32,615 nt of DNA, taken from IMG/VR virus record IMGVR_UViG_3300028025_002700, positions 1 to 32,615 of that record; one strand, 5' to 3'. Shown one piece after another: positions 8,137 to 13,864 of the stretch. How positions within the stretch are numbered: the stretch's first letter is position 1; every line of letters begins with the position of its first letter. The position numbers were made by a program, and so were the translations under genes. The stretch is from a virus. Below the pieces are notes generated by a model. It saw only the letters and a program-made list of their open reading frames with translations, had not been told where the DNA came from and did no database searches.

Positions 8137-8834
8137 TACGGCGTTACTCTACCATTCTTGTTAAATGTCTCATAGGTTATAGGCATCTTTTCAGCCCAAA
8201 GGGATTCCATCATCTCTGCAACCATTTCAATCTCCCGTTGCGGAAATGATGGAAACTGTGTACCTTCTCGCATAGTTCTTAGCGAGAGGAAGTTCATTAG
8301 CGAACGTGCGTTCATAGTTACAAACATAGACGAGTAGATGTTTACAGGCAAAACTCCACGAGCGACCTCGCGAGCAACACCAGACCCAAGCATCTGCTTG
8401 TACGAGCTGTACGCTTCTAGATTAGCGTTATAGGTTGCACGATAGACAGTCGAGAACTGCCCAAGAGACCCTGCTTCAAAAGTATAGGCACCAGTCTTAC
8501 CAGTCTGAATCAACTTACGCTTTAAGTCTGGAACGTAGAATACAGGCTCTATCTCTTTGTAGCGAGCACTCTCTTCGTTGTACGAAGCGATGCGGTGACG
8601 CATGAACTCACGGAACACAAAGATAGGGGCTTCGATGTAGAAAGTGAAAGCGTTGTGCTCGAACGGAGAACCGTGACGGTCACGCATTAGGTAGTTAATT
8701 AGACCAGCATCTTTTTCTGGTGTAGAAGCTCCAGTACCAGTACTTACACGAGCGGACATAGCAACCATCTCGTCACTGCCCATGCTCTGCACAAGCTCGA
8801 CCGTCATGTCGCTACGGTATTTAATATCAGTCAT
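8136..8834 (-). CDS. thyX: Flavin-dependent thymidylate synthase ThyX
   Basis: This 232-residue enzyme makes dTMP from dUMP using methylene-tetrahydrofolate and FAD/NADPH. The ThyX signature RHRxxSxNExSxRY is exact (RHRIASYNEESARY, residues 79-92). The N-terminal MSARVST and C-terminal NARSLMNFLSLR segments also fit the family, and the length is typical. The start overlaps the 85-residue upstream gene by 8 bases. It works with dCMP deaminase (12939-13448), which supplies dUMP, and the dNMP kinase downstream. ThyX is common in actinobacteria and their phages. Confidence 0.96.
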   Translation of the reverse strand: MTDIKYRSDMTVELVQSMGSDEMVAMSARVSTGTGASTPEKDAGLINYLMRDRHGSPFEHNAFTFYIEAPIFVFREFMRHRIASYNEESARYKEIEPVFYVPDLKRKLIQTGKTGAYTFEAGSLGQFSTVYRATYNANLEAYSSYKQMLGSGVAREVARGVLPVNIYSSMFVTMNARSLMNFLSLRTMREGTQFPSFPQREIEMVAEMMESLWAEKMPITYETFNKNGRVTP

Positions 8835-9084
8835 CAGACTCCTCCAAGAACTTAGCAGCTTCTTCTAGACCAGAATTCTTAAGCAATTCAATTACAGCTA
8901 GACGCTCGTCCTTCATACCCATTAGATACCCAAAGTCATATGAAGAGTTGAGGGATTCCGAAATAGATGCGTCTAAAGCAACCTTACTAGCTAGATAGTT
9001 ATTGACAATATTGCCTTGCTTGCTAGTAATTTCCCCCTCCTCGATGTCTAAAGGGTTAGGTACATATTCAAAGTCGTTGATCAT
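8827..9084 (-). CDS. Hypothetical acidic protein (85 aa)
   Basis: This 85-residue, acidic, partly helical protein has the segment SSYDFGYLMGMKDERLAVIELLKNSGLEEAAKFLEE. The FGYxxGxxxER...V..LL pattern is common in small phage proteins, and the 79-residue protein at 10232-10471 has a similar DYGKKDGSAEERERIIKLL. The two may be distant relatives. It overlaps thyX by 8 bases. Function unknown. Confidence 0.65.
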   Translation of the reverse strand: MINDFEYVPNPLDIEEGEITSKQGNIVNNYLASKVALDASISESLNSSYDFGYLMGMKDERLAVIELLKNSGLEEAAKFLEESDD

Positions 9085-9088
9085 GTAT

Positions 9089-9295
9089 CTATCCTAGTCC
9101 CTTTTTACTGTCCTCCGCGCGAGACTCGAACTCGCACTGTACCGATTTTAAGTCGGCTCTCTCTGCCATTGGAGTACCGGAGGATTTTGCATTAGCCCGT
9201 TTTACCTGCTCATATAGACGCTTTCTTTTCATCTGTCTATCTAAGCGAATTGCCTTAATAATACGTTCGTATTCTTCGTTCTCTGCCGGGCTCAT
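9089..9295 (-). CDS. Hypothetical protein whose 3' half overlaps a tRNA gene
   Basis: The ATG overlaps the stop of the cupin gene (TAATG), which supports translation. The first 37 residues are basic and helical (YERIIKAIRLDRQMKRKRLY). From about codon 38 the frame runs through the tRNA-Leu gene on the same strand, giving the typical tRNA read-through peptide (ending CEFESRAEDS). The protein may be real with a tRNA-encoded tail, or the ORF may be only a short leader. No family recognised. Confidence 0.45.
   Translation of the reverse strand: MSPAENEEYERIIKAIRLDRQMKRKRLYEQVKRANAKSSGTPMAERADLKSVQCEFESRAEDSKKGLG
9110..9184 (-). tRNA. tRNA-Leu (anticodon UAA), class I shape
   Basis: A cloverleaf can be drawn: acceptor stem near TCCTCCG/CGGAGGA, anticodon stem GCCGA/TCGGT with loop CTTAAAA (anticodon TAA), and a 5-bp T stem GCGAG/CTCGC with loop TTCGAGT. 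The variable loop is only about 5 bases. Bacterial tRNA-Leu normally has a long variable arm, so this is a short-armed, phage-type version. The D-arm is weak, and the exact ends may shift by one base. CCA is not encoded. Confidence 0.8.
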
Positions 9296-9696
9296 TATCT
9301 TCCATAATCGTCTTCAATGCGAGTGATATCTTCCTCGTGATAATAACCATACATCAATTCGACGATTCGTGCAAGTCTATTTGAAATGTTCTCTATGCGA
9401 TGTTTTTCCATAAAAGGCACGTACACAGTCTCCCCAACCTCCGTTTCCCAGGTCTTGTCTCCGACGGTTACAACAATACCGGCGTCTAAGATATACCACC
9501 TCTCAGAACGCTTTTCATGCGTCTGCAGGGATAGTCTGCTCTTAGGACTTATTGATAAGACTTTCACGCATACAGGCGGATCGATATCCTCTAAAACACT
9601 GTAGCCACCCCAAGGGCGTTCCCAGTCTACGGGAGCTGCTTTTGTACAGCAAACACATTCAGGTCCAGTGTAGTAGGGGTCTTTAAAATCTCTCAC
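9295..9696 (-). CDS. Cupin mannose-6-phosphate isomerase-like protein
   Basis: This 133-residue single cupin matches the type II mannose-6-phosphate isomerase domain also found at the C-terminus of GDP-mannose pyrophosphorylases. Its motifs are RPWGGY, the metal-site-like SLQTHEKRSERW (normally SLQ.HHHR.EHW), YVPFMEKHRIEN and the terminal DITRIEDDYGR. It would interconvert fructose-6-P and mannose-6-P, though the altered His pattern could also mean a sugar-binding or different isomerase role. It starts with GTG, with an AGAGAGGAAATC ribosome-binding site that begins right after the tRNA-Met 3' end. The phosphomannomutase-like enzyme at 14246 could use the product. Confidence 0.85.
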   Translation of the reverse strand: MRDFKDPYYTGPECVCCTKAAPVDWERPWGGYSVLEDIDPPVCVKVLSISPKSRLSLQTHEKRSERWYILDAGIVVTVGDKTWETEVGETVYVPFMEKHRIENISNRLARIVELMYGYYHEEDITRIEDDYGR

Positions 9697-9709
9697 GATT
9701 TCCTCTCTG

Positions 9710-9783
9710 TCGGGACTGTGGGACTTGAACCCACGACGACCGAATTATGAGTTCGGGGCTCTAACCAGCTGAGCTAAGTCCCG
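9710..9783 (-). tRNA. tRNA with CAU anticodon (Met or Ile2)
   Basis: This is a canonical cloverleaf: acceptor CGGGACT/AGTCCCG, anticodon stem CCGAA/TTCGG with loop CTCATAA, T-loop GTTCAAGTC, discriminator A and no encoded CCA. C1-G72 is paired, so it is not a typical initiator. Elongator Met and lysidine-modified Ile2 cannot be told apart by eye. Confidence 0.95.
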
Positions 9784-9787
9784 TAAG

Positions 9788-9889
9788 TGGCCCGTTTTGC
9801 TACACAGGTGGGCCAGACCTATCGCAAGAGCAGTATGAAGCCACAAACCCAGCGGGAGAAAGTTAGACCGCTAAATAACAACATACTGC
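9788..9889. other. Hairpin-forming spacer between two tRNAs
   Basis: This gap between tRNA-Met and tRNA-Thr has no gene but has three inverted repeats: TGGCCC (9788) with GGGCCA (9810), an 8-bp GCAGTATG (9830) with CATACTGC (9882), and inside it AGCGG (9851) with CCGCT (9868). The 8-bp stem encloses the third pair in a tRNA-sized unit of 60 bases. It could be a folded RNA, a processing signal or a decayed tRNA. Confidence 0.45.
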
Positions 9890-9898
9890 ATAGCAGCG

Positions 9899-9971
9899 AG
9901 CCCCCAACAGGACTTGAACCCGTCACCTACGCATTACAAGTGCGTCGCTCTACCAGATGAGCTATAGGGGC
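9899..9971 (-). tRNA. tRNA-Thr (anticodon UGU)
   Basis: This is a canonical cloverleaf: 5' GCCCCTA with 3' TGGGGGC, D-arm AGCTCATCTGGTAGAGC, anticodon loop CTTGTAA (anticodon TGT), T-arm with GGTTCAAGTCC, discriminator T and no encoded CCA. It lies on the same strand as the flanking genes, so it is probably cut from a long transcript. Confidence 0.95.
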
Positions 9972-9977
9972 GTAAAA

Positions 9978-10094
9978 CTATTTTATATTCTTTTCCGCAT
10001 CTCTGCGTTCTTTATAACATTTAGGACAATAGCTTCCCTTAAATCTTATACGATGTCTGTAGCAAGGGTAGCCTCTATAGACCTTCTTCTGCAA
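9978..10094 (-). CDS. Tiny zinc-finger-like protein (38 aa)
   Basis: The ORF starts with TTG six bases after a perfect GGAGG ribosome-binding site and overlaps the end of the 54-residue gene upstream. The 38-residue basic product has a CxxH-CxxC arrangement (CYRH ... CPKC), suggesting a single zinc knuckle that could bind nucleic acid. It ends just before the tRNA-Thr gene. No named family recognised. Confidence 0.55.
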   Translation of the reverse strand: MQKKVYRGYPCYRHRIRFKGSYCPKCYKERRDAEKNIK

Positions 10095-10239
10095 AGTCAA
10101 CCTCCATCTGAAGAATAGTCAATCTATCACCAATAGATTCAATCTTTTCACGCATAACCGACAACCCAATACCAGCCAGCTCGATTCGTTCTGCTAAGGC
10201 ATCAATACGTGCGTCTATGTTTTCGTGCTCGTTATTCAC
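10075..10239 (-). CDS. Small helical protein (54 aa)
   Basis: A GTG start overlaps the stop of the 79-residue gene upstream. The product is 54 residues and predicted as a long helix with heptad-like spacing (IDALAERIELAGI, MREKIESIGDRLTILQMEV), so it may form a coiled coil. The overlaps with both neighbours support it. Function unknown. Confidence 0.6.
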   Translation of the reverse strand: MNNEHENIDARIDALAERIELAGIGLSVMREKIESIGDRLTILQMEVDFAEEGL

Positions 10240-10471
10240 GTGGCTCTAATCCAGGCAGGTAGATTACCTCTGTACCTTCGGTATTGAATGCACATAGCAA
10301 TCCAAGTGCGTCTCGGCGAATCGCACCAAGCTCTGTTAGTAGTTTGATAATGCGCTCACGTTCTTCCGCACTACCATCTTTTTTGCCATAATCATATGCT
10401 TCAATGCTCACTTGTTTCTCCTCGGCTTGCATGGGGTTGTATTTTCTATATAACTCTTCTGAAGTGCTCAT
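10232..10471 (-). CDS. Hypothetical protein (79 aa)
   Basis: This 79-residue acidic protein has the segment EAYDYGKKDGSAEERERIIKLLTELGAI, similar in style to the protein at 8827-9084. The ATG follows the nucleotidyltransferase stop with no gap, and its own stop overlaps the next GTG. No known domain is visible. Confidence 0.65.
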   Translation of the reverse strand: MSTSEELYRKYNPMQAEEKQVSIEAYDYGKKDGSAEERERIIKLLTELGAIRRDALGLLCAFNTEGTEVIYLPGLEPRE

Positions 10472-10900
10472 TTATTCTTTCCATTCCTGCAGTATCCAGC
10501 TTGAGCTATTCTTCTTGTCTTCTCCTCCGACTCCGAAGACGAACTCAAGTCTCTCTGACTGTACCACCATTTCTGGTATGTTGTCAAGTGTTCTATCTCC
10601 ACCGTTGGCAAAAATCACTTTATCGAATGGATGTTCGGCTAAAGTCCACTTAATTGCGTCAATTGCGGTCCCATCCTCGTCATCAAACTCCAAAACACCG
10701 TCTACGCTCTTCAGCTCCTCCAGGACGGCTCGACGCTCGTCTGCGGGCATAAAGGGCTTACCTTTTTTGCGCTTTAGCCATTCGTCGGAGTTTATTCCAA
10801 CAATAAGGGCGTCTCCTAATTCGCGTGCAGCTTTGAAGTACGCAATATGCCCTGAGTGCAATGGATCGAATCCACCAGTTACAAGTACTATTGTTCGCAA
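10472..10900 (-). CDS. Cytidylyltransferase-like nucleotidyltransferase
   Basis: This 142-residue enzyme is of the HxGH nucleotidyltransferase superfamily (RfaE/HldE-C, TagD, CoaD-like). The nucleotide-binding GGFDPLHSGH lies at residues 9-18, followed by LGDALIVGINSDEWLKRKKG, ADERRAVLEEL and NGGDR. The pattern is closest to the heptose-1-phosphate adenylyltransferase or glycerol-3-phosphate cytidylyltransferase branches, so it probably joins a sugar- or polyol-phosphate to a nucleotide. The start is TTG, overlapping the end of the upstream gene. With the cupin isomerase and phosphomannomutase-like genes it may supply an activated sugar. The exact substrate is unknown. Confidence 0.85.
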   Translation of the reverse strand: MRTIVLVTGGFDPLHSGHIAYFKAARELGDALIVGINSDEWLKRKKGKPFMPADERRAVLEELKSVDGVLEFDDEDGTAIDAIKWTLAEHPFDKVIFANGGDRTLDNIPEMVVQSERLEFVFGVGGEDKKNSSSWILQEWKE

Positions 10901-11055
10901 TTTAAGATCGCCTCACGTTCCGTCGTGTAGTTGTCCCAGCAGTTGTCGACTTTCCCAACCCCAGCAAAAAAGAATCCATAAACCAGAGACGCAATCATTG
11001 CAACAATAATCCCAGCAAAGACAATAATCTCTTTCTTAGTTACGTTCTCACTCAC
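10888..11055 (-). CDS. Small single-pass membrane protein (55 aa)
   Basis: The GTG start at 11055 is chosen because a GGAAGG motif precedes it and the longer ORF would run into the HNH gene. The product has one membrane helix (IIVFAGIIVAMIASLVYGFF) and an acidic tail with two Cys (NCWDNYTTEREAILNCEQ) that would lie outside if the N-terminus is inside. It overlaps the nucleotidyltransferase start by 13 bases. Function unknown. Confidence 0.6.
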   Translation of the reverse strand: MSENVTKKEIIVFAGIIVAMIASLVYGFFFAGVGKVDNCWDNYTTEREAILNCEQ

Positions 11056-11059
11056 TCCA

Positions 11060-11437
11060 TTATTCCTTCCCTCTAGCAATTCTTGAACGCTTAGCATTAG
11101 CTGCACGACACTCTGTGCATCTGCAACCTTCTTTGTATTTTGCATAAATCCCGTGGGGATTATCTACGTGGCGTTCTTTTATAGTTTTTTCCTTGTGACA
11201 ACCATAGCACAATACCTGGCAATTAGACAACTCTTTTGCCTGTATCTCAGGAGTGCGTGACCATATTCTAGTTGGATTCATAGTTTTTAGTTGGCTGTCT
11301 ATGTGGTCTACTTCAAGTCTGTCAAAAGATCCACAGCTTTCGCAGCACCCGCCACGAGAAGTTATAAATGCATCTCGGTTGGCTCTACGCCACTCAACCT
11401 GAAACTTGCGTTGTTTGTCTTTATCTTTATACGGCAT
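11060..11437 (-). CDS. HNH endonuclease
   Basis: This 125-residue HNH protein is read from the ATG at 11437, which has a GAGGAG ribosome-binding site. It has zinc-binding CESCG (32-36), the catalytic LEVDHID (41-47), a central Asn (NCQVLCYGC, 72-80), and HKEKT (81-85). A further CRCTEC cluster (105-110) is followed by a basic tail (AKRSRIARGKE). Such proteins are common in actinophages as free-standing nickases, homing endonucleases or packaging-associated nucleases. No intron or intein was seen nearby, and no terminase large subunit is in the window. Confidence 0.88.
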   Translation of the reverse strand: MPYKDKDKQRKFQVEWRRANRDAFITSRGGCCESCGSFDRLEVDHIDSQLKTMNPTRIWSRTPEIQAKELSNCQVLCYGCHKEKTIKERHVDNPHGIYAKYKEGCRCTECRAANAKRSRIARGKE

Positions 11438-11768
11438 CATTCTCCTCTTTGAGAGCCTTCTTTTTAATTTTGTAGTCAATGGCTAGGTTCTGATAAGTCT
11501 GATTCTTGTAGTGCACACGCTTAATCATTTCTAAGCTGCAGCTTCTAAAAGCATTAGAGCCTTTAGGCCCACCGATAACATCCACCCACTCGTGACCTTT
11601 TTCAGTCTTCACGTACTTAACAAAACGATAACGGCCAGTCCACCCTGCAATCTTCAGCTCAGTTCCAGGCTTTACGTGGCGTCCATTAATTAGCATCTCG
11701 GTCTGTATTTCCCACAAATCATTTGGCTTTGGTTCATCAGGAACATTACTCTTCTTTCGGCGTCCCAT
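11427..11768 (-). CDS. Conserved actinophage-type hypothetical protein (113 aa)
   Basis: The likely start is the ATG at 11768 (MGRRKKSN), inside the end of the recombinase gene; a longer ORF starts at 11789. The central region (MLINGRHVKPGTELKI, GRYRFVKYVKTEKGHEWVDV, IGGPKGSNAFRSC, IKRVHYK) recalls a small beta-rich family seen repeatedly in actinophage genomes, as far as I can recall, with no known function. The C-terminus is Lys-rich. It overlaps the HNH gene by 11 bases. Confidence 0.7.
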   Translation of the reverse strand: MGRRKKSNVPDEPKPNDLWEIQTEMLINGRHVKPGTELKIAGWTGRYRFVKYVKTEKGHEWVDVIGGPKGSNAFRSCSLEMIKRVHYKNQTYQNLAIDYKIKKKALKEENDAV

Positions 11769-12450
11769 CGTCTGTCTCCTTTTCAACAATAATGGCGTCT
11801 ACTATGTTCTTTACGGTCGAAGCATACCACTTACCACCGTTTTGTGTAGGAACCTCGTCTCGGTTCAAACCTTCGGCAATCTTAGCGTAGCTGCGTCCAC
11901 TACTTCTTTCTACCATAATACGCTCTTTAATGTCAAGTGGTGTTTTATTTTTAGGTCCCATATCGACACCCCAGACAACTCCACGGTCTCGGCGGTCTTT
12001 ATGCACATCTTTTTGACGGGCAGCAATAATGCCTCGCTCCATTTCCGCGAGCGCTGACATCACAGTAACAACGAACCTACCTTGATAAGAAGATGTATCC
12101 AGGTTCAGATCCAACATGATTAGTCGCCAACCCTGCTTGTTAGCCATGTCCACGATATCTAGGAAGTCGGTGGTCGACCTAGCAAGTCGGTCGATTCTAG
12201 TAACAATAAGGGCGTTTGCTTCTTTGCGTTCCAGGGCACTCAAAGCACCCAGCAAAACAGGGCGTCCCTTAACGCTTTTTCCGGAACGGCCTTCCTCTCG
12301 GATAACTTCATACGAAGTAAACCCATGGAACTCGGCAGCCGTTATAAGCTGTCTCTCCTGAACGTCCAGAGATACGCCATCATTCACCTGCATCTGCGTA
12401 GAGACGCGGGCATAGAGTAGGGCTTTTCCAGGGTCGTTAGGGGCGTCCAT
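11746..12450 (-). CDS. Serine recombinase (resolvase/invertase type)
   Basis: This 234-residue protein has the catalytic YARVST motif with Ser17 as nucleophile, Arg residues in GRSGKSVKGRP and the RIDRLARS segment (85-92). The long helix (ALAEMERGIIAARQKDVHKDRR) and a C-terminal helix-turn-helix-like part (SGRSYAKIAEGLNRDEVPT, GGKWYASTVKNIV) follow. It is longer than simple resolvases (about 180-200) but lacks the zinc-ribbon and coiled-coil of large serine integrases. It may resolve multimers, invert a segment or be a reduced integrase. No att sites were identified. Confidence 0.9.
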   Translation of the reverse strand: MDAPNDPGKALLYARVSTQMQVNDGVSLDVQERQLITAAEFHGFTSYEVIREEGRSGKSVKGRPVLLGALSALERKEANALIVTRIDRLARSTTDFLDIVDMANKQGWRLIMLDLNLDTSSYQGRFVVTVMSALAEMERGIIAARQKDVHKDRRDRGVVWGVDMGPKNKTPLDIKERIMVERSSGRSYAKIAEGLNRDEVPTQNGGKWYASTVKNIVDAIIVEKETDDGTPKEE

Positions 12451-12454
12451 TACT

Positions 12455-12949
12455 TTAGACTTTGTCTAGACAGCTCTTACAGATAGAACCCATGAACTGG
12501 ATGTTTACGATAGGCATGACAAACTCGTAGAATTCGCCGCCTTCGTTAGTTGTGTGACAACGGTCACAAAGCTCTTGACCAGTGCTGACATCCTTGTTTG
12601 CCTGTTCTATAGCACATTCCATACAATAAAGCTTATTCGGTTGAGCCAACATCCCAATCCAGACGGTTGGGTTTAGGGGGTCGACGTGAGCACAGTGGTC
12701 TGGCGCAGGGACATCTTCTTCGGCATTGACTTTATCTTCAAGGGTTGTCAGCCAGGTCCACTCCTCTAGGAGGTAGCCCTTTACTATTTGAGCTCGGCTA
12801 CGGTCCTTCTGTACTTTTTCGTAGTCAAAATGGTCTTCAAGTGCATTCATTAGATTGTGGTGCACTTCTGCTGCATGAGCTCCAGCAGCTTCTATCTGCT
12901 CGTTTGCTCTAGCTTCTTTGATTGCGTAGATTTGGTCGTCATTTTCCAT
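12455..12949 (-). CDS. Cys-rich putative metal-binding protein (164 aa)
   Basis: The start at ATG 12949 (MENDDQ) is preferred because AAGGA lies 7 bases upstream. It overlaps the dCMP deaminase stop by 11 bases. The N-terminal half is helical and charged. The C-terminal half has Cys/His pairs (CAH, CMEC, CDRCH, CKSC) consistent with one or two zinc sites. It resembles uncharacterised zinc proteins of actinophages but no named domain was recognised. Confidence 0.6.
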   Translation of the reverse strand: MENDDQIYAIKEARANEQIEAAGAHAAEVHHNLMNALEDHFDYEKVQKDRSRAQIVKGYLLEEWTWLTTLEDKVNAEEDVPAPDHCAHVDPLNPTVWIGMLAQPNKLYCMECAIEQANKDVSTGQELCDRCHTTNEGGEFYEFVMPIVNIQFMGSICKSCLDKV

Positions 12950-13448
12950 AATAGGTTCCTTCGATTTCGTTGGTAATTCGGTTATAAGCATACACGTCTA
13001 TTCCACATTTTTCAAGGTATTCCATAACAGTTTCTGGATTTCTGTGGTAATCCTCTTCGCCTATCAAGCAGTGGACGGTTTTGATGCCAGAATTGGATAT
13101 CAGCTTGGCACAACCCATGCAGGGTGGAGCAGTTACATAGATACTGCCACCTTCAACAGACCAGCGGTCTACATAAAGAAGGGCGTTTGCTTCAGCGTGA
13201 ATGGACGGACATCCGTCATAGGCTGCACCTAATCCAGTCTTACCCTGAGCACGCTCGCACCAGTCAATACAAGTTCCCTCTACTTCTAATCCAGCAGCAG
13301 GTCCGTTGTAGCCTTCGGCAATGATTCGTTCGCGTCTATCGACAATAACTGCGCCTATTTGAGCACGGCTACAGCGTGAGCGTTTGGCAATGCTCTTGGC
13401 ATTTTCGAATCTAATCTCTGTCCAAGAGGGTCTTTTGAAAGCTTCCAT
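12939..13448 (-). CDS. dCMP/cytidine deaminase-family enzyme
   Basis: This 169-residue zinc deaminase should convert dCMP to dUMP, the substrate of ThyX. HAEANAL provides the His84 zinc ligand and the Glu86 proton shuttle; PPCMGCAK provides Cys110 and Cys113. An extra Cys/His-rich insertion (TCIDWCERAQGKTG) is typical of dCMP deaminases of the ComEB/T4 type. Just upstream are a TATACT box and an 18-bp palindrome, so this gene may have its own regulated promoter. Confidence 0.92.
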   Translation of the reverse strand: MEAFKRPSWTEIRFENAKSIAKRSRCSRAQIGAVIVDRRERIIAEGYNGPAAGLEVEGTCIDWCERAQGKTGLGAAYDGCPSIHAEANALLYVDRWSVEGGSIYVTAPPCMGCAKLISNSGIKTVHCLIGEEDYHRNPETVMEYLEKCGIDVYAYNRITNEIEGTYYGK

Positions 13449-13455
13449 ACCCTCT

Positions 13456-13480
13456 AGTATACAAACTTAATCCTAAGTTT
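13456..13480 (-). promoter_or_regulatory. Promoter (TATACT) with palindromic operator
   Basis: On the - strand a TATACT -10 box (13456-13461) ends 7 bases before the deaminase ATG, which predicts a leaderless or nearly leaderless transcript. Immediately upstream is a palindrome AAACTTA-N4-TAAGTTT (13463-13480), placed where an operator would cover the -10/-35 spacer. No -35 match is visible. Confidence 0.5.
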
Positions 13481-13521
13481 ATACGACGATTATACAAAAT
13501 AGTTTTGTACATTAACTTTGC

Positions 13522-13604
13522 GAGCTACGCAGGTCTTGAACCTGCCCTGTCAGAGAACCCGAAGGTACTTCTTGCGAAGCCTGACAAGCATCCCCATTTA
13601 GCTC
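13522..13604 (-). ncRNA. tRNA-like folded RNA with GNRA and UUCG hairpins
   Basis: Read on the - strand, a GAGCTA/TAGCTC closing stem surrounds a TTGTCAG/CTGACAG stem. Inside that are two hairpins capped by very stable tetraloops, CTTC-GCAA-GAAG (13568-13579) and ACC-TTCG-GGT (13557-13566). A T-arm-like hairpin GCAGG-TTCAAGA-CCTGC (13529-13545) lies next to the 3' closing strand. The tetraloops are GNRA/UUCG only on this strand, which fixes the orientation. It is 83 bases, tRNA-sized, but no proper D-arm or anticodon arm can be drawn. Identity unknown. Confidence 0.6.
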
Positions 13605-13658
13605 CACTGGAACCATACGACCCATCATCCAGCGATATGCGACTTACCAAATAGTTCG

Positions 13659-13766
13659 TTTGCAACCGAGGTCTATTCAGTAGATCAATGGCACCCTAGC
13701 ATTTCTGCTAGCTCCATGGTCTCTCATAGTTGAGAGGGTGCCCCACATGCAAATGGAACCTAGACC
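13659..13766 (-). ncRNA. Multi-stem folded RNA element
   Basis: A three-way junction is visible: an 8-bp stem GGCACCCT/AGGGTGCC (13690 and 13735) enclosing hairpins CTCTCA-TAGT-TGAGAG (13721-13736) and CTAGC/GCTAG (13696-13711). It is enclosed by GGTCTA/TAGACC (13670 and 13761). A further TTTGCA/TGCAAA pair (13659 and 13748) crosses that stem, which would form a pseudoknot or alternate pairing. It lies between tRNA-Asn and the tRNA-like element, probably on the same transcript. Family unknown. Confidence 0.55.
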
Positions 13767-13791
13767 GCTTTACGCCTCTCTGTCTAGAGCG

Positions 13792-13863
13792 CTGACCACC
13801 CTGGATTCGAACCAGGAACCGTCCGATTAACAGTCGGATGCTCTGCCGTTGAGCTAGTGATCA
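13792..13863 (-). tRNA. tRNA-Asn (anticodon GUU)
   Basis: This is a canonical cloverleaf: acceptor TGATCAC/GTGGTCA with discriminator G, D-arm AGCTCAACGGCAGAGC, anticodon loop CTGTTAA (anticodon GTT), T-arm CTGGTTCGAATCCAG. CCA is not encoded. It begins one base after the tmRNA 3' end, so both are probably processed from one transcript. Confidence 0.96.
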
Positions 13864-13864
13864 T

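Noticed and set aside
10404-11009. 201-codon + strand ORF
   Set aside because: It is antisense to the nucleotidyltransferase, whose HxGH motif and coupled start are convincing.
11746-12450. Large serine integrase with attP
   Set aside because: The protein is too short, without the zinc ribbon, and no crossover palindrome or direct repeats were found next to it.
13522-13604. A normal tRNA gene
   Set aside because: An acceptor-like stem and T-arm-like hairpin exist, but the central part folds into two tetraloop hairpins and no D-arm or 7-base anticodon loop can be drawn.
13449-13791. Group I intron, GOLLD or ROOL RNA
   Set aside because: No conserved intron core or exon tRNA halves were seen, and the segment is shorter than GOLLD or ROOL. 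It is left as an unidentified folded RNA.
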